A stretch of DNA of 64,000 nt from Shewanella dokdonensis (GTDB lineage Bacteria; Pseudomonadota; Gammaproteobacteria; Enterobacterales; Shewanellaceae). This document shows positions 19,871 through 30,337 of this stretch, piece after piece. The DNA is taken from positions 558,001 through 622,000 of the forward strand of contig NZ_CP074572.1 of NCBI RefSeq assembly GCF_018394335.1, in the 5' to 3' direction. A program made the translations under genes and the position numbers. The notes beneath the pieces are model-generated. The model worked only from the letters and a program-made list of their open reading frames with translations. It was not told where the DNA came from and did not search any database. Position 1 is the stretch's first letter. The number at the start of each line of letters is the position of its first letter.

Positions 19871-21562
19871 ATGCACATAGGAACAAGGCACTTGGATACT
19901 CAACGAAGTTATTCGAAAGGGAAGTCAGCTCCGGCGTTGCTCACGGAGACGATAGGCAACTACTTTGATAGGATAGTCGCTCAGTTTCCTACTAATGAAG
20001 CTCTTGTTGTACGATATCAACAGAAAAATGCTCAACCGACACGTTTGACTTATCAAGCACTACAGCAAAAAGTGGATTGTTACGCTAAAGCCCTATTAGC
20101 ATTAGGAGTACAAAAAGGTGAGCGGGTGGGAATATGGGCACCCAATGGTATCCAATGGTGTATTAGCCAGTTAGCAACGGCTAAAATTGGTGCGATTTTG
20201 ATTGGCATTAATCCCGCTTTTCAACGTCATGAAATAGAGTATGTTCTGCAACAATCACAGTGTAACTGGCTCATCGCCGCCGATGCATTTATAACCCACA
20301 ATTACACTCAGATACTCTACCAGCTTATTCCTGAGCTTCTGCTCGCTGCAAAACCGCTTAACTCAGAAAGACTTCCCGATCTACAAGCTATCATCACTCT
20401 CAGTGAAGAGCCACGCATCGGAATGATACAGTGGCGTACGCTTCCCCAATTAGCTGAGACTATCACCGCTGATGAATTAAGCACCCGGCAGCAACAAGTC
20501 GCTATCCAGGATCCGGTCACGATTCAATATACATCTGGAACTACAGGGTTTGCTAAAGGAGCAACCCTGAGCCACTTCAATATCTTGAATAACGGCTTTT
20601 TCGTGACTGAAAATATGCGTTTTTCTAAACAAGATCGGGTTGTGATCCCGCTTCCTTTACATCATTGTTTAGGCATGGTTGTGAGTACCTTAGGCTGCAT
20701 TACTCATGGTGCCACCATGATCTTTCCTGGCGAGCTGTTTTCACCCTTGTCAGTTCTAACTGCCGTCACAGAAGAAAAAGCAACCGTCCTTCATGGTACT
20801 CCCAGCATGTTCGTTGCTGAATTAAATCATCCGCAATTTGAACTATTTGACTTGTCATCGTTACGGACTGGAATGGTCTGTGGAGCACCTTGCCCTCCCG
20901 AAATTGTGCATGCAGTCATCGATAAAATGCATATCCCGGAAATACAGATTGCATACGGCATGACTGAAACCGGCCCAATTTCATCGCAGATAAAAGCAGA
21001 TGATCCAGTAGATAAACGAGTAAACACGGTGGGAAGGACGCTCCCACACCTAGAAAACAAAATTATCGACACTCAAGGAAATACCGTTGCCAGAGGCGAA
21101 ATCGGCGAAATATGTACTCGCGGATATAGCGTGATGTTAGGGTATTGGCATAATGCCGAGGCAACTACTACGATACTCGATGCTCAAGGATGGATACACA
21201 GTGGGGATTTAGCAACGATGGACGACCAAGGCTATATACATATTGTTGGCCGTCTAAAAGATATGATCATTCGGGGTGGGGAAAATATATATCCTCGTGA
21301 GATTGAGGATTTTCTACATACCCATCCCGCAGTTGCCGATGTTCAGGTTACCGGAACACCCAGTGAAAAATTTGGTGAAGAAGTCGTGGCTTGGATCATT
21401 TTGAAAACAGGATGCACATTAACGGAACATGACATCAAGCGTTTTTGTAAAGGCCATATTGCGGACTACAAAATTCCTAGATTTGTTAGATTTGTTACTG
21501 AATATCCCATGACGGCAACTGGCAAAGTACAAAAATCCAAACTGGATATACAATGTTCTTAG
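19871..21562 (+). CDS. AMP-forming acyl-CoA/acyl-ACP ligase, copy 1
   Basis: This is a 563-residue ANL-superfamily enzyme. The phosphate-binding loop YTSGTTGFAKG, the adenine motif IAYGMTETGP, HSGDLATMD, the hinge GRLKDMIIRGGENIYPREIE and the C-terminal lysine motif TATGKVQKSK are all present. It activates a carboxylic acid as acyl-AMP and passes it to CoA or a carrier protein; the nearby ACP makes carrier loading attractive. The start is uncertain: a TTG at 19892 after an AGGAACAAGG stretch would match copy 2 better. It is the first of two tandem copies and is opposite in direction to the rest of the locus. Confidence 0.87.
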   Translation: MHIGTRHLDTQRSYSKGKSAPALLTETIGNYFDRIVAQFPTNEALVVRYQQKNAQPTRLTYQALQQKVDCYAKALLALGVQKGERVGIWAPNGIQWCISQLATAKIGAILIGINPAFQRHEIEYVLQQSQCNWLIAADAFITHNYTQILYQLIPELLLAAKPLNSERLPDLQAIITLSEEPRIGMIQWRTLPQLAETITADELSTRQQQVAIQDPVTIQYTSGTTGFAKGATLSHFNILNNGFFVTENMRFSKQDRVVIPLPLHHCLGMVVSTLGCITHGATMIFPGELFSPLSVLTAVTEEKATVLHGTPSMFVAELNHPQFELFDLSSLRTGMVCGAPCPPEIVHAVIDKMHIPEIQIAYGMTETGPISSQIKADDPVDKRVNTVGRTLPHLENKIIDTQGNTVARGEIGEICTRGYSVMLGYWHNAEATTTILDAQGWIHSGDLATMDDQGYIHIVGRLKDMIIRGGENIYPREIEDFLHTHPAVADVQVTGTPSEKFGEEVVAWIILKTGCTLTEHDIKRFCKGHIADYKIPRFVRFVTEYPMTATGKVQKSKLDIQCS

Positions 21563-21627
21563 GTAAGTAACAACTTATCGAGTTCCGCTAGCGACATGAA
21601 GCTCCAACTCATCTAGGAGTGAGATAT

Positions 21628-23297
21628 TTGGCTCATTTAAGTTATTCGAAAGGGGCACCAGCTCCGGCGCTGCTCACGGAGACGATAGGCAACTACTTTG
21701 ATAAGATAGTCGCTCAGTTTCCTACTAATGAAGCTCTTGTTGTACGATATCAACAGAAAAATGCTCAACCGACACGTTTGACTTATCAAGCACTACAGCA
21801 AAAAGTGGATTGTTACGCTAAAGCCCTATTGGCATTAGGTGTACAAAAAGGTGAGCGGGTGGGAATATGGGCGCCCAATAGCGTTCAATGGTGTATTAGT
21901 CAGTTAGCAATCTCTAAAGTCGGCGCGATTTTGGTTGGTATTAACCCAGCTTTTCAAAGCCCTGAAGTCGAAACCGTATTGAAACAATCGCAGTGTAACT
22001 GGCTTATAGCTGCTGATGTATCTATAACCAATAACTATACTCAGATACTCTACCAGCTTATTCCTGAGCTTTTGCATTCCTCTGAACAACTTAACTCAAA
22101 ACGATTTCCAGATTTGCACGCTATCATCACCCTCAGCACTGAGCCGAGAGTCGGTATGATACAGTGGAGTACGCTCCCCAACTGGCAGATACTATCACAG
22201 CCAGTGAGTTAAATACTCGCCAGCAACAAGTAGACGTTAAGGCGCCCGCCACGATTCAATATACATCCGGAACCACAGGTTTTGCTAAAGGGGCAACTCT
22301 TAGCCATTTTAATATCCTAAATAACGCTTTTTTTATAACCGAAAGTATGAAATTTTCCGAACGAGATCGTTTGGTGATCCCGGTGCCTTTATATCACTGC
22401 TTTGGCATGATATTGAGTACCATAGGTTGCATTTCCCATGGTGCCACCATGATATATCCTGGCGAGCTGTTTTCACCCTTGTCGGTCCTAACTGCTGTTG
22501 AAGAGGAACAAGCAACGGCCCTCTATGGTGTTCCCAGCATGTTTATTGCGATATTAAACAACTCACAGTTTGAGCTGTTCGACGTATCCTCACTCCGGAC
22601 GGGTATTATGTCTGGCTCTCCGTGTCCACAAGAAGTTATGGAAGCCGTAATCGATAAAATGCACATGAAGGAGATACAGATTGCTTACGGCATGACCGAA
22701 ACGAGTCCCATATCAGTTCAGACAAGTGCTGATGATCCATTAGATAAACGAGTAAACACGGTTGGAAGGACACAACCGCACCTGGAAAACAAAATTGTCG
22801 ACATTCAGGGGAACATAGTTCCAATAGGTGAGATTGGTGAGATTTGTACTCGCGGATATAGCCTGATGTTAGGGTATTGGAACGATCCAGAGGCAACATC
22901 TGCAATAATCGATGCAGAAGGATGGATACATAGCGGGGATTTAGCAATGATGGATAATCAAGGCTATGTCCATATTGTTGGTCGTTTAAAAGATATGATC
23001 ATTCGGGGTGGCGAAAATATATCTCCCCGAGAGATTGAGGATTTTCTACATACCCATCCCGCAGTTGCCGATGTTCAGGTTACCGGAACACCCAGTGAAA
23101 AATTTGGTGAAGAAGTCGTGGCTTGGATCATTTTGAAAACAGGATACACATTAACGGAACATGACATCAAGTGTTTTTGTAAAGGCCATATTGCGGACTA
23201 CAAAATTCCTAGATTCGTTAGATTTGTTACTGAATATCCCATGACGGCAACTGGCAAAGTACAAAAAAACAAACTTAACTTCAGTGATATACCTTAG
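21628..23297 (+). CDS. AMP-forming acyl-CoA/acyl-ACP ligase, copy 2, one frameshift
   Basis: This tandem duplicate of the preceding ligase is nearly identical at both ends and more diverged in the middle. A missing C in the run at 22176-22179 splits it; restoring it gives LPQLADTI in line with copy 1. The P-loop YTSGTTGFAKG, PLYHCFGM and GYWNDPEATS motifs are intact. The hinge reads GGENISPREIE where the family and copy 1 have Tyr, an unusual change. A TTG start at 21628, eight bases after AGGAG, is the best supported. Paralogue divergence around the acyl pocket suggests a different substrate. Confidence 0.83.
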
Positions 23298-23423
23298 TCC
23301 TGAAGATATACGTGAAGGTAAAAATTATTCAATTGACAGTTCTTTCATCGGTTCCCATGTTTTAGCTAATATTCGATATACAGAGTGGTTCAAAATAAAG
23401 AACTGCTAGCGATTCAACACATC

Positions 23424-23672
23424 TCATTGCTCTTTGGCATTCTGAATATACTGAACAATGAGATTAATTGAGTCAAGCTCATTGAATACGTCAGGATCAG
23501 AAGTTAATACATAAATATCATAATTATTCTGCAAAAAAATGACTAATTCGGCTATATCTAGAGAATCAATCCTATTAGAGTGAATAAGCGATTCATCATC
23601 TGAACAGGGTGCATAGTCTTTGTTACGATGAAGTAAGTTGATAATAAATTTTCTAACGGTATCTTTTGGCAT
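23424..23672 (-). CDS. Acyl carrier protein-like
   Basis: About 82 residues from the ATG at 23672 (an alternative start at 23723 adds 17 residues). The helix-2 motif DSLDIAELVIFLQNNY contains the D-S-L serine that receives 4'-phosphopantetheine, and acidic helices flank it. It fits a dedicated carrier protein rather than the housekeeping AcpP, being more divergent. Convergent with the two ligases, it could be their acyl acceptor, with MBOAT as the next acceptor. Confidence 0.75.
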   Translation of the reverse strand: MPKDTVRKFIINLLHRNKDYAPCSDDESLIHSNRIDSLDIAELVIFLQNNYDIYVLTSDPDVFNELDSINLIVQYIQNAKEQ

Positions 23673-23762
23673 ATTATTATCTAACAGAGCTATAAAAATT
23701 TTTGGATAAGTGGAGCTTATCATAGAGATATTGAGTGTAAAAAGAACTGTGTAAGTGGCGAT

Positions 23763-24149
23763 TCAGTAAGCGCCTCTAAGCACCTTGCCATCAAAGGCAA
23801 TATGGGCCTTGCCTGTATTGGTCCGCTGCTCATTTACCCAGTTCAGCAGCGCTTCAAGCAGTGACTCCACAACCACAGTGCGCAAGATGCGAGCGATGGT
23901 GTGCCGTCGAGGAAGACCATGATTAAATGGGCGAAATTTTTGTAGCCAGAGAAGTTTACTATCACCATAGGTTTCAATGTATTGCCAGCCTTCAGCACCC
24001 GACATAATAGCGCTTAAGACAAGGAACATGACGTCCACAAGATTATGCCTTTGGTTAATGTCAGAGCGGGTTTCTTCAACAACCGTCAAGTGTTCGAGTA
24101 AGTTCATCAGAGCTGCTATTAGATCACAGCAAAGTGCCACATTCAACAC
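23763..24149 (-). pseudogene. ISAs1-family transposase fragment
   Basis: An open frame of 128 residues matches the N-terminal part of ISAs1 (H-repeat) transposases: LVDVMFLVLSAIMSGAEGW, a RHTIARILR stretch and the first catalytic block HIAFDGKVLRGA. The rest, about two thirds of the protein, is missing. It is a truncated remnant adjacent to an IS256-type fragment, evidence of repeated insertion and deletion at this junction. Confidence 0.8.
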
Positions 24150-24188
24150 TGGCTAAGAAGTACGATCCCGCCCTGGTGAGCAAGGTAT

Positions 24189-24310
24189 CCTAAAGCTGTT
24201 GACCAAAAAGCTTGCTGAGCGTGCTCTTGAAGCTGAGATGGAGCAGCATCTTGGTTATGCCAAACATAATACTGACCACTACCATCGATCTGTGACCAAG
24301 CTGACACAGA
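24189..24310 (+). pseudogene. IS256-family transposase fragment
   Basis: Read on the plus strand, this piece gives LTKKLAERALEAEMEQHLGY followed by AKHNTDHYHRSV, the conserved N-terminal region of IS256 (mutator-type) transposases. About 40 codons remain and no ends were recognised. It lies directly beside the ISAs1 fragment and upstream of the 3' end of the AsnB-like gene. Confidence 0.65.
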
Positions 24311-24376
24311 ATATTGAACACCCTCGACGCACCCAGTGCAAATTTGGAATCTGAAACTGTCACAGTTGTTGAATAT

Positions 24377-26179
24377 TCATGAACTAATCTCAATTGAAAA
24401 TTTATCGAGCCAGCATAAAAATATAAATACTCCCCAATCATTTATTTTCAACTTTCTAGTTGCAACTCGTTTCTTCAACGCTAACAAATAATCTAACGAG
24501 AAAATCATTAAAGCAGATTTATTATTAACAACAGTCTTAAAATAGCTATTCAATATTCCATTCATCCAAATAGCATATGGCATTTCAAAACCTGTTTTTT
24601 TCCTCTTCCAAACATCAACAGGAATTAAATCTTTCATACTATCAACAAAAACGGATTTCAATATACCATTTTGAAGTTTAAATCTATCATCAAGACTAAA
24701 AGCTAGTTCGACTAACTTATGATCAAGTAGCACCGGACGAACTTCAAGTGAATGAGCCATACTCATGACATCATTATCTCTGAGTAAAGTATTAAGCATA
24801 TATCTATCTATCTCCAACTTACTTATTCTTTGAAGTGATGATAGATAAGGAGATAAAGGATAGTGTTCAATAGAAAAATTATTTAGTAAAAAGTTTTCAG
24901 CATTATTGTTAATAGTTCTAATTTCTTCTAAACAACGTTCTTCATCGACACCAACGAAATTATATTTTTGAGTATATCTATTTTGATATAATTTTTTAGC
25001 AAAAAAATAAATAAAATCATTTTTTTTATTTGAATATTTATTAATTGTTTTGAAATGAGGATACCCAGAAAAAATTTCATCGCCACCCAACCCACTCAAA
25101 GCCACTTTGACTTCTTTAGCAGCTTCCAAGCTCACTATATAACTATTTATGCCATCAATACTTGGCTGATCAATACTAGAAATAAAGTTATCAAAAATGT
25201 CTATTATATACTGATCATCTATCATAATATTATGATGATAGCATCCAAATTTTTTGCCGTTTTTGAGGCTATATCTGTTTCATCTGTTATATTTACTTTA
25301 TTTTTAAAACCGACACTGAACGTATTTACCTGTTTGTTACTATAAGACCTCATCAAAGCGACAACAGATGTAGAGTCTACTCCTGCACTAAGAAAAGCAC
25401 CTACTTCTACATCAGCTACCATATGGTACCTAATAGCATGTTCAAACTCTTCTCGAACCCTTATAATTGCTTCATTATAATTTGTAATTTTAGATAATTT
25501 TTTTGATTCTTCTACATAATCATAATACCGAGTGACATCATAACCTAGATCATCAAATTTAACAGTCATAGTATGACCAGGCATTAGTTGATATACCCCT
25601 TCAAGGATGGTATTAGGTTGTTTAACTGAACCAAATTTGAAATACTCACTAATAGATTCAACAGATAATTTTTTACAAATAAGTTCTGAATTCAAAAATG
25701 GTTTTAGTTCAGAACTAAAAAAAACTGCCCTTCTAAAAAAGTATAAATAAGGGGTTTTATCCCGAATCTATCTCTGGCCAAAAAAGATAATTTTCATTCT
25801 TATTGTAAATACAAAAAGCAAACATTCCTCTAATTTTTTTACACAATCACTTCCCCACTCTATATAACTTTTTAAGAGTACCTCAGTATCAGAATTAGTA
25901 AAAAATGTATATCCTAAAATAATCAGTTGACGTTTTATATCTAGGTAATTATATATTTCACCATTAAAAACAATTACATATCTACCACTTTCATCAACCA
26001 TTGGTTGGACTGCAGAATTAGAAAGATCGATAATGGACAATCGGTTATGACCTAATACTAAACATTTTACATCATCATAATAAACACCACTTCCATCAGG
26101 CCCCCTATGCTGAAGTTCATGTGAAAAAAGACTAGCTACTTTTTTATAGTTTATGCTAACCCCCATATATGCTACACAT
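24377..26179 (-). CDS. Asparagine synthase-like (AsnB-type) amidotransferase, four frameshifts
   Basis: The true start is the ATG at 26179, giving MCSIYGG with the nucleophile Cys2; the frame breaks in the G run 26160-26164. Further single-base losses lie near 25831, in the A run 25717-25724 and near 25238. Joined, the protein is about 600 residues: a class II glutaminase domain (LQHRGPDGSG, FNGEIYNY) and a synthetase domain with the PP-loop variant LSAGVDSTSVVA. In polysaccharide loci such enzymes amidate uronic acids or related groups. The start overlaps the stop of the upstream glycosyltransferase. Codon use is strongly AT-rich, which suggests transfer. Confidence 0.85.
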
Positions 26180-27491
26180 GCTTATTTCCTAAGATGTCTT
26201 TAAAATCAGCAATATAAATCTTACAAACATCTTCCCAAACTAAATTATTTTTAACATAATCCTTTTGTTTTTCGGATATTTTTTTATAAGATCTACTCTT
26301 AACCATATTCTCAATCATATCAGTTAACTCATGAATATTACCTACTTCAAAAACTGCTTCAGGAGTAATACTTTTAACAACTTCACTTATTCCACATCCA
26401 CTTGAAACTAACGCAGCGGTACCACATCCCATAGATTCAAGTGGAGCATGCCCCCACGTTTGATTATCATTAGGAAAAACAAATATATCAGATGATAAAT
26501 ACATATCATACATTTCATTGTCATTTCCAGAAAATTCCAAATCTAATATTATATTATTATTCTCTAAAACCTCTTTATATTTATCAATACACCACTGATA
26601 GTATAACTGATCAGTTACAGGTGCATTTATGTAAATAAATATATTTTTTCTAATTCCATCATCGAGCTTCATATATACATCAAAAATATCATGAACCCTT
26701 TTATATTTAACAAACCTAGTTAATAGTAAAATAATATTTATGTTATCAGACAAATTAAATTTTTCTCTAATTTTGTTTTCCCTACCATATCCAATCACAT
26801 TTTTAGGAAGTCCTCCCCTTCTAATTAACGGTAGTTTTCCATATAATTTAAAATATCTTTGCGACATTTTTTTGTCTAACACCGCAGATTTATCCACAAA
26901 TTTATTTATAAGATATCTATCATATTTAAAATATATCTGCTTAAGCAGAAAATTACGTATAAAAGAATTATGATATTCTACTTTCCATTCAAGAAACCAT
27001 TTTTCTATAGAATCGTAGCAAAACCAATATATAGGAATATTTTTATTTTTCTTATATTTTATCGCCGCATATACTGATAAAGGTTCTTCATGAGCAAAGA
27101 TCAAGTCATAATCATCATGATTATTTAACATTAGTTCTGCTACTTTACTTGCATTTTTATTAGTAACATATAAAGAAAATAAGTAATCAATGCCAATAGA
27201 ATTAGCTATTCTGCGTATCATTTTAACATTGTAAAATAACTTCAAATATTTTTTTAATATATTACTTTTTTTATAACTATTTTTATCTTCAAAAACATTC
27301 TCTCGTGTATATATTTTTTTAATATTTAAATTATAAGTTAGCTCTTGAAAACATAATTTTTTATTATATTCATAACAGAAAATGTTTACATCCACTCCTA
27401 GTTTTTTAAAATTATTAGCAATTTCAATCACATAGCGTTGTGAACCACCTCGATTATTTAAATGTGAATGTATTATAGCTATTTTCATCAC
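26172..27491 (-). CDS. Glycosyltransferase family 4
   Basis: This intact 439-residue enzyme begins MMKIAIIHSHLNNRGGSQRY, the N-terminal nucleotide-fold strand of GT4. The donor-binding region reads FPNDNQTWGHAPLESMGCG, containing the conserved late Glu. It should add a sugar from an NDP donor to the growing lipid-linked repeat on the cytoplasmic face. It is followed by, and overlaps, the AsnB-like gene. The very AT-rich coding sequence is unlike the rhamnose genes. Donor and acceptor are unknown. Confidence 0.85.
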   Translation of the reverse strand: MMKIAIIHSHLNNRGGSQRYVIEIANNFKKLGVDVNIFCYEYNKKLCFQELTYNLNIKKIYTRENVFEDKNSYKKSNILKKYLKLFYNVKMIRRIANSIGIDYLFSLYVTNKNASKVAELMLNNHDDYDLIFAHEEPLSVYAAIKYKKNKNIPIYWFCYDSIEKWFLEWKVEYHNSFIRNFLLKQIYFKYDRYLINKFVDKSAVLDKKMSQRYFKLYGKLPLIRRGGLPKNVIGYGRENKIREKFNLSDNINIILLLTRFVKYKRVHDIFDVYMKLDDGIRKNIFIYINAPVTDQLYYQWCIDKYKEVLENNNIILDLEFSGNDNEMYDMYLSSDIFVFPNDNQTWGHAPLESMGCGTAALVSSGCGISEVVKSITPEAVFEVGNIHELTDMIENMVKSRSYKKISEKQKDYVKNNLVWEDVCKIYIADFKDILGNKHV

Positions 27492-27617
27492 TTCCTCATT
27501 AATACAAATAAATTCATAATTCTCATAAAATTTATTATAGTTTAATTTAAATAATAAACATACGGCTGAATTTATCTAAAGTAATTAAACTAAGTCATAA
27601 AGGTCAATCTCTTACAT

Positions 27618-28716
27618 CGGTAATCATCCCATTTTTAATGGATGTTAGAAGTAGAAGGTTGCGTTATTAAAGCCTGTTTGTATTTCGGTGGTATGCCACC
27701 AATTGCCTTGTTTGGTCATTCATTGTTGTAAAACCAGCGCCATTCTGTCGCATGTTCTTGTACCTCGGGCAATACTGCTGAATAAATATTGATTTAGCCA
27801 CTCGTAGCAAACTGTACGGTTATACCGCTCCACATACGCATTCTGCTGTGGGTTTCCAGGCTGAATAAACTTCAATTCAACATCGTGTTTTGCTGCCCAC
27901 TCTGCCAGTAAAGCGCTGATGTATTCTGGGCCATTGTCACTACGAATTTGTCTGGGCTTGCAGCGCCATTCAATAACTTGATTGAGCGTGTGGACAACAC
28001 GCTCAGCTGACAGCGAAAAGTCGACCTCAATCGCCAATCCTTCTCGGTTAAAAACATCAATGATATTAAGCAGTCTGAAGCTGCGGTCATCTTCGAGCTG
28101 GCATGCATAAAGTCCGTAGACCAGCACTGATTTATCGATTCCGGCACTACTAATAATGCATCAGGCGTATCACGTTTTAAGCGCTTCTTCGGCTTTATCC
28201 GCAGATTAAGTTCCAACTCACGGTAAAATCCTAAGCACCCGCTTATGGTTCCAACCAAAGCGTTTCACATTGTGTAAAAAGTAGAAGCACATTCCAAAAC
28301 CCCAGTTGCGATGAGTCACAGTTAACCGCAGCAGCCAGTCGGCGATTTGCGCATTGTCATCACTGAGTTTAGCCTGATAGCGGTAACAGGTTTCACTCAG
28401 CCCAAATAGACGACATGCGAACTTGATGGTAATGGAATGGTGTTGCACCGCCTTTTTTCGATCGCCTCTTTGAGAATTTCGGCTTTGAGCCGTTCCTCGG
28501 CATATTATTATCCCCTTGGGGACATCTTTTTGAGCCGGGCATTTTCCGTTTCTAGCTCTTTAAGCCGAGCCATCATAGGAGCACCGGCTTCGGCTTGTTT
28601 TAAGATCGCCAGGATTTGGCTATCGCTAAATTTTGATGTTTTCATGCAGAATCTCCTGCGCTTATGTTACGAGAAAATTCTACTTTTGACGCCGGTTAAT
28701 TTACGGGATGATTACC
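27618..28716 (-). mobile_element. Degenerate IS3-family insertion sequence
   Basis: An element of about 1.1 kb with imperfect terminal repeats reading GGTAATCATCCC inward from both ends (27618 and 28716). It contains disrupted orfA and orfB on the minus strand. It is shorter than typical members (about 1.2-1.3 kb) because orfA has an internal deletion. It separates two AT-rich glycosyltransferase genes. Its right tip is copied in the IS903 remnant at 30825-30849. Confidence 0.82.
27720..28645 (-). pseudogene. IS3-family transposase OrfAB remnant
   Basis: OrfA starts at 28645 (MKTSKFSDSQILAILKQAEA) but jumps to MMARLKELETENARLKKM, losing the central helix-turn-helix section. OrfB survives as three overlapping frames: QHHSITIKFACRLFGLSETC, then a short HTH-like part, then the integrase core ([40 protein letters not shown]). 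Multiple frame changes make it inactive. It resembles the ISs with K-T-S-K-F OrfA common in Shewanella. Confidence 0.8.
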
Positions 28717-28876
28717 ATCTACTCCCTACCAACAGCGTTATTCATAATAAGGATAAATAACTATACAGTGATTATCACAACACGAAAAATGGTTATAACT
28801 CTTATTCCATCGTTGATCATTTCCATGAGACATGGATATTATCCTGGTTACTAAAAATAACCTTATGTTTTTGCTA

Positions 28877-30117
28877 TTAAGAAACAACGTCCCTCAATAA
28901 CTCTTTATACAATTTAATGTACTGTTCTGCGACTATGGAGTTATCAAACTTTTCTCTAACTTTTTTGATAGAATTGTCACTTAGTTGTTGATAGTTCTTC
29001 GAGTCAACAACCCAATTAACTCCATTAGCTAAGTCTTCAGAATCAAAAACTTTAGCTCTATATCCATTCACTTTATGATCAACAATATCTTTAGGTCCTG
29101 TACTATCGAAGCAAACCACTGGGGTACCACAGCTCATCGACTCTGCCAATGTTTTCCCAAATGCTTCCATTGTACTTGGAGCCACAAATACATCTGCACT
29201 ATTATATAAAAGCCGTAACAATGAGCTATCATGAAGATAACCAAAACTAAAGAACTCAAAACCCAAAGCACTAATCAATGTATTATTGACATTTCCGAAA
29301 AAACATAAAAAATATTTTTCTCTATCTAAAAACTTAATAGCTTCAATATAATATTGGAAGCCTTTATAAAAGTCATCTAACCTAACTGCGCCGCACAATA
29401 TAATTTTTTTATTAGTATGGACTCCTAAAAGATTCCGCGCCATCAATTTTTCCAATGGGAAAAATGATCTACAATCAACGTTGTTAGGAATGGTACAAAC
29501 GTCATGACTCTTAAATATTGTACTTGCTAACGCTTGACTACTAAGCCAAGAACTAACCCCAACAATCTTAATTTTTTTGGTAATAATTTAATTTTTCTCC
29601 GATGTAAAAAGCTTGCTAAACTATACTTTCTTTTTGATTGGAGTTGAGGACAGTAGCAACAGTAATCTTTATAGCCATCACATTTAATAGCATAATGACA
29701 TCCTCCTGTGAATGGCCACATATCTCTCATAGTCCATACAATTGGCTTATCCAACTTGTGAAGATCTTTAATATCTATCATGCTGCCATTTATCCAATGC
29801 AAATGAATAATATCGGCATTTTTATACTCATGAATCTTTTTAAAATTACATCCAACTATCCCAGTGCTAAATATATAATCCTTACGATTCACATAGAAAG
29901 ATATTAAAAATCTATCAAATACTTTCCTAAAAAAAGCATTAGTCTTCTCAAAAATAGTTTTATTTGATAATATTATATCCTCATCAAAAACAAATGAATT
30001 TGAATTGTTTAATATTTTGCTATTTATACCTTTTTCTTTTAGAGAAAGATGAAGCCAGTATGCGCCTCGTGCGGCACCACCAGACAAATCACCAGCAACT
30101 ATATGCAATATATTCAA
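28877..30117 (-). CDS. Glycosyltransferase family 4, WcaC-like, one frameshift
   Basis: The protein starts MNILHIVAGDLSGGAARGAY and contains IIHLHWINGSM and TMRDMWPFTGGCHYA, the signature of WcaC-like colanic-acid-type transferases. The frame is lost in an A run near 29575 (minus strand) and resumes as VGVSSWLSSQALA, giving about 412 residues. The donor site APSTMEAFGKTLAESMSCG (conserved late Glu) lies in the second part. A second protein of the same subfamily is at 43014-44268. Specific sugar unknown. Confidence 0.83.
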
Positions 30118-30337
30118 ACTGCGACCTTATCAAGAAAAAACATTAATTCACATAGAAATACAGTACTAATAATTTCGACTGCACGTTTATATATAACATA
30201 AGCAAAATCTGCATTAAATAGTATTTATTATAAACAAATTTAGATCACATTCTAGAATAAAGAATATAGGGAAACTCCATTAAATCGGACTATTGGGATA
30301 TTTACGGTTTTTCCGAAACACGAATTCAACTCCGAAG

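Noticed and set aside
25055..25345. A plus-strand open frame opposite the AsnB-like gene
   Set aside because: Antisense to conserved synthetase-domain sequence; low-complexity hydrophobic translation from AT-rich DNA.
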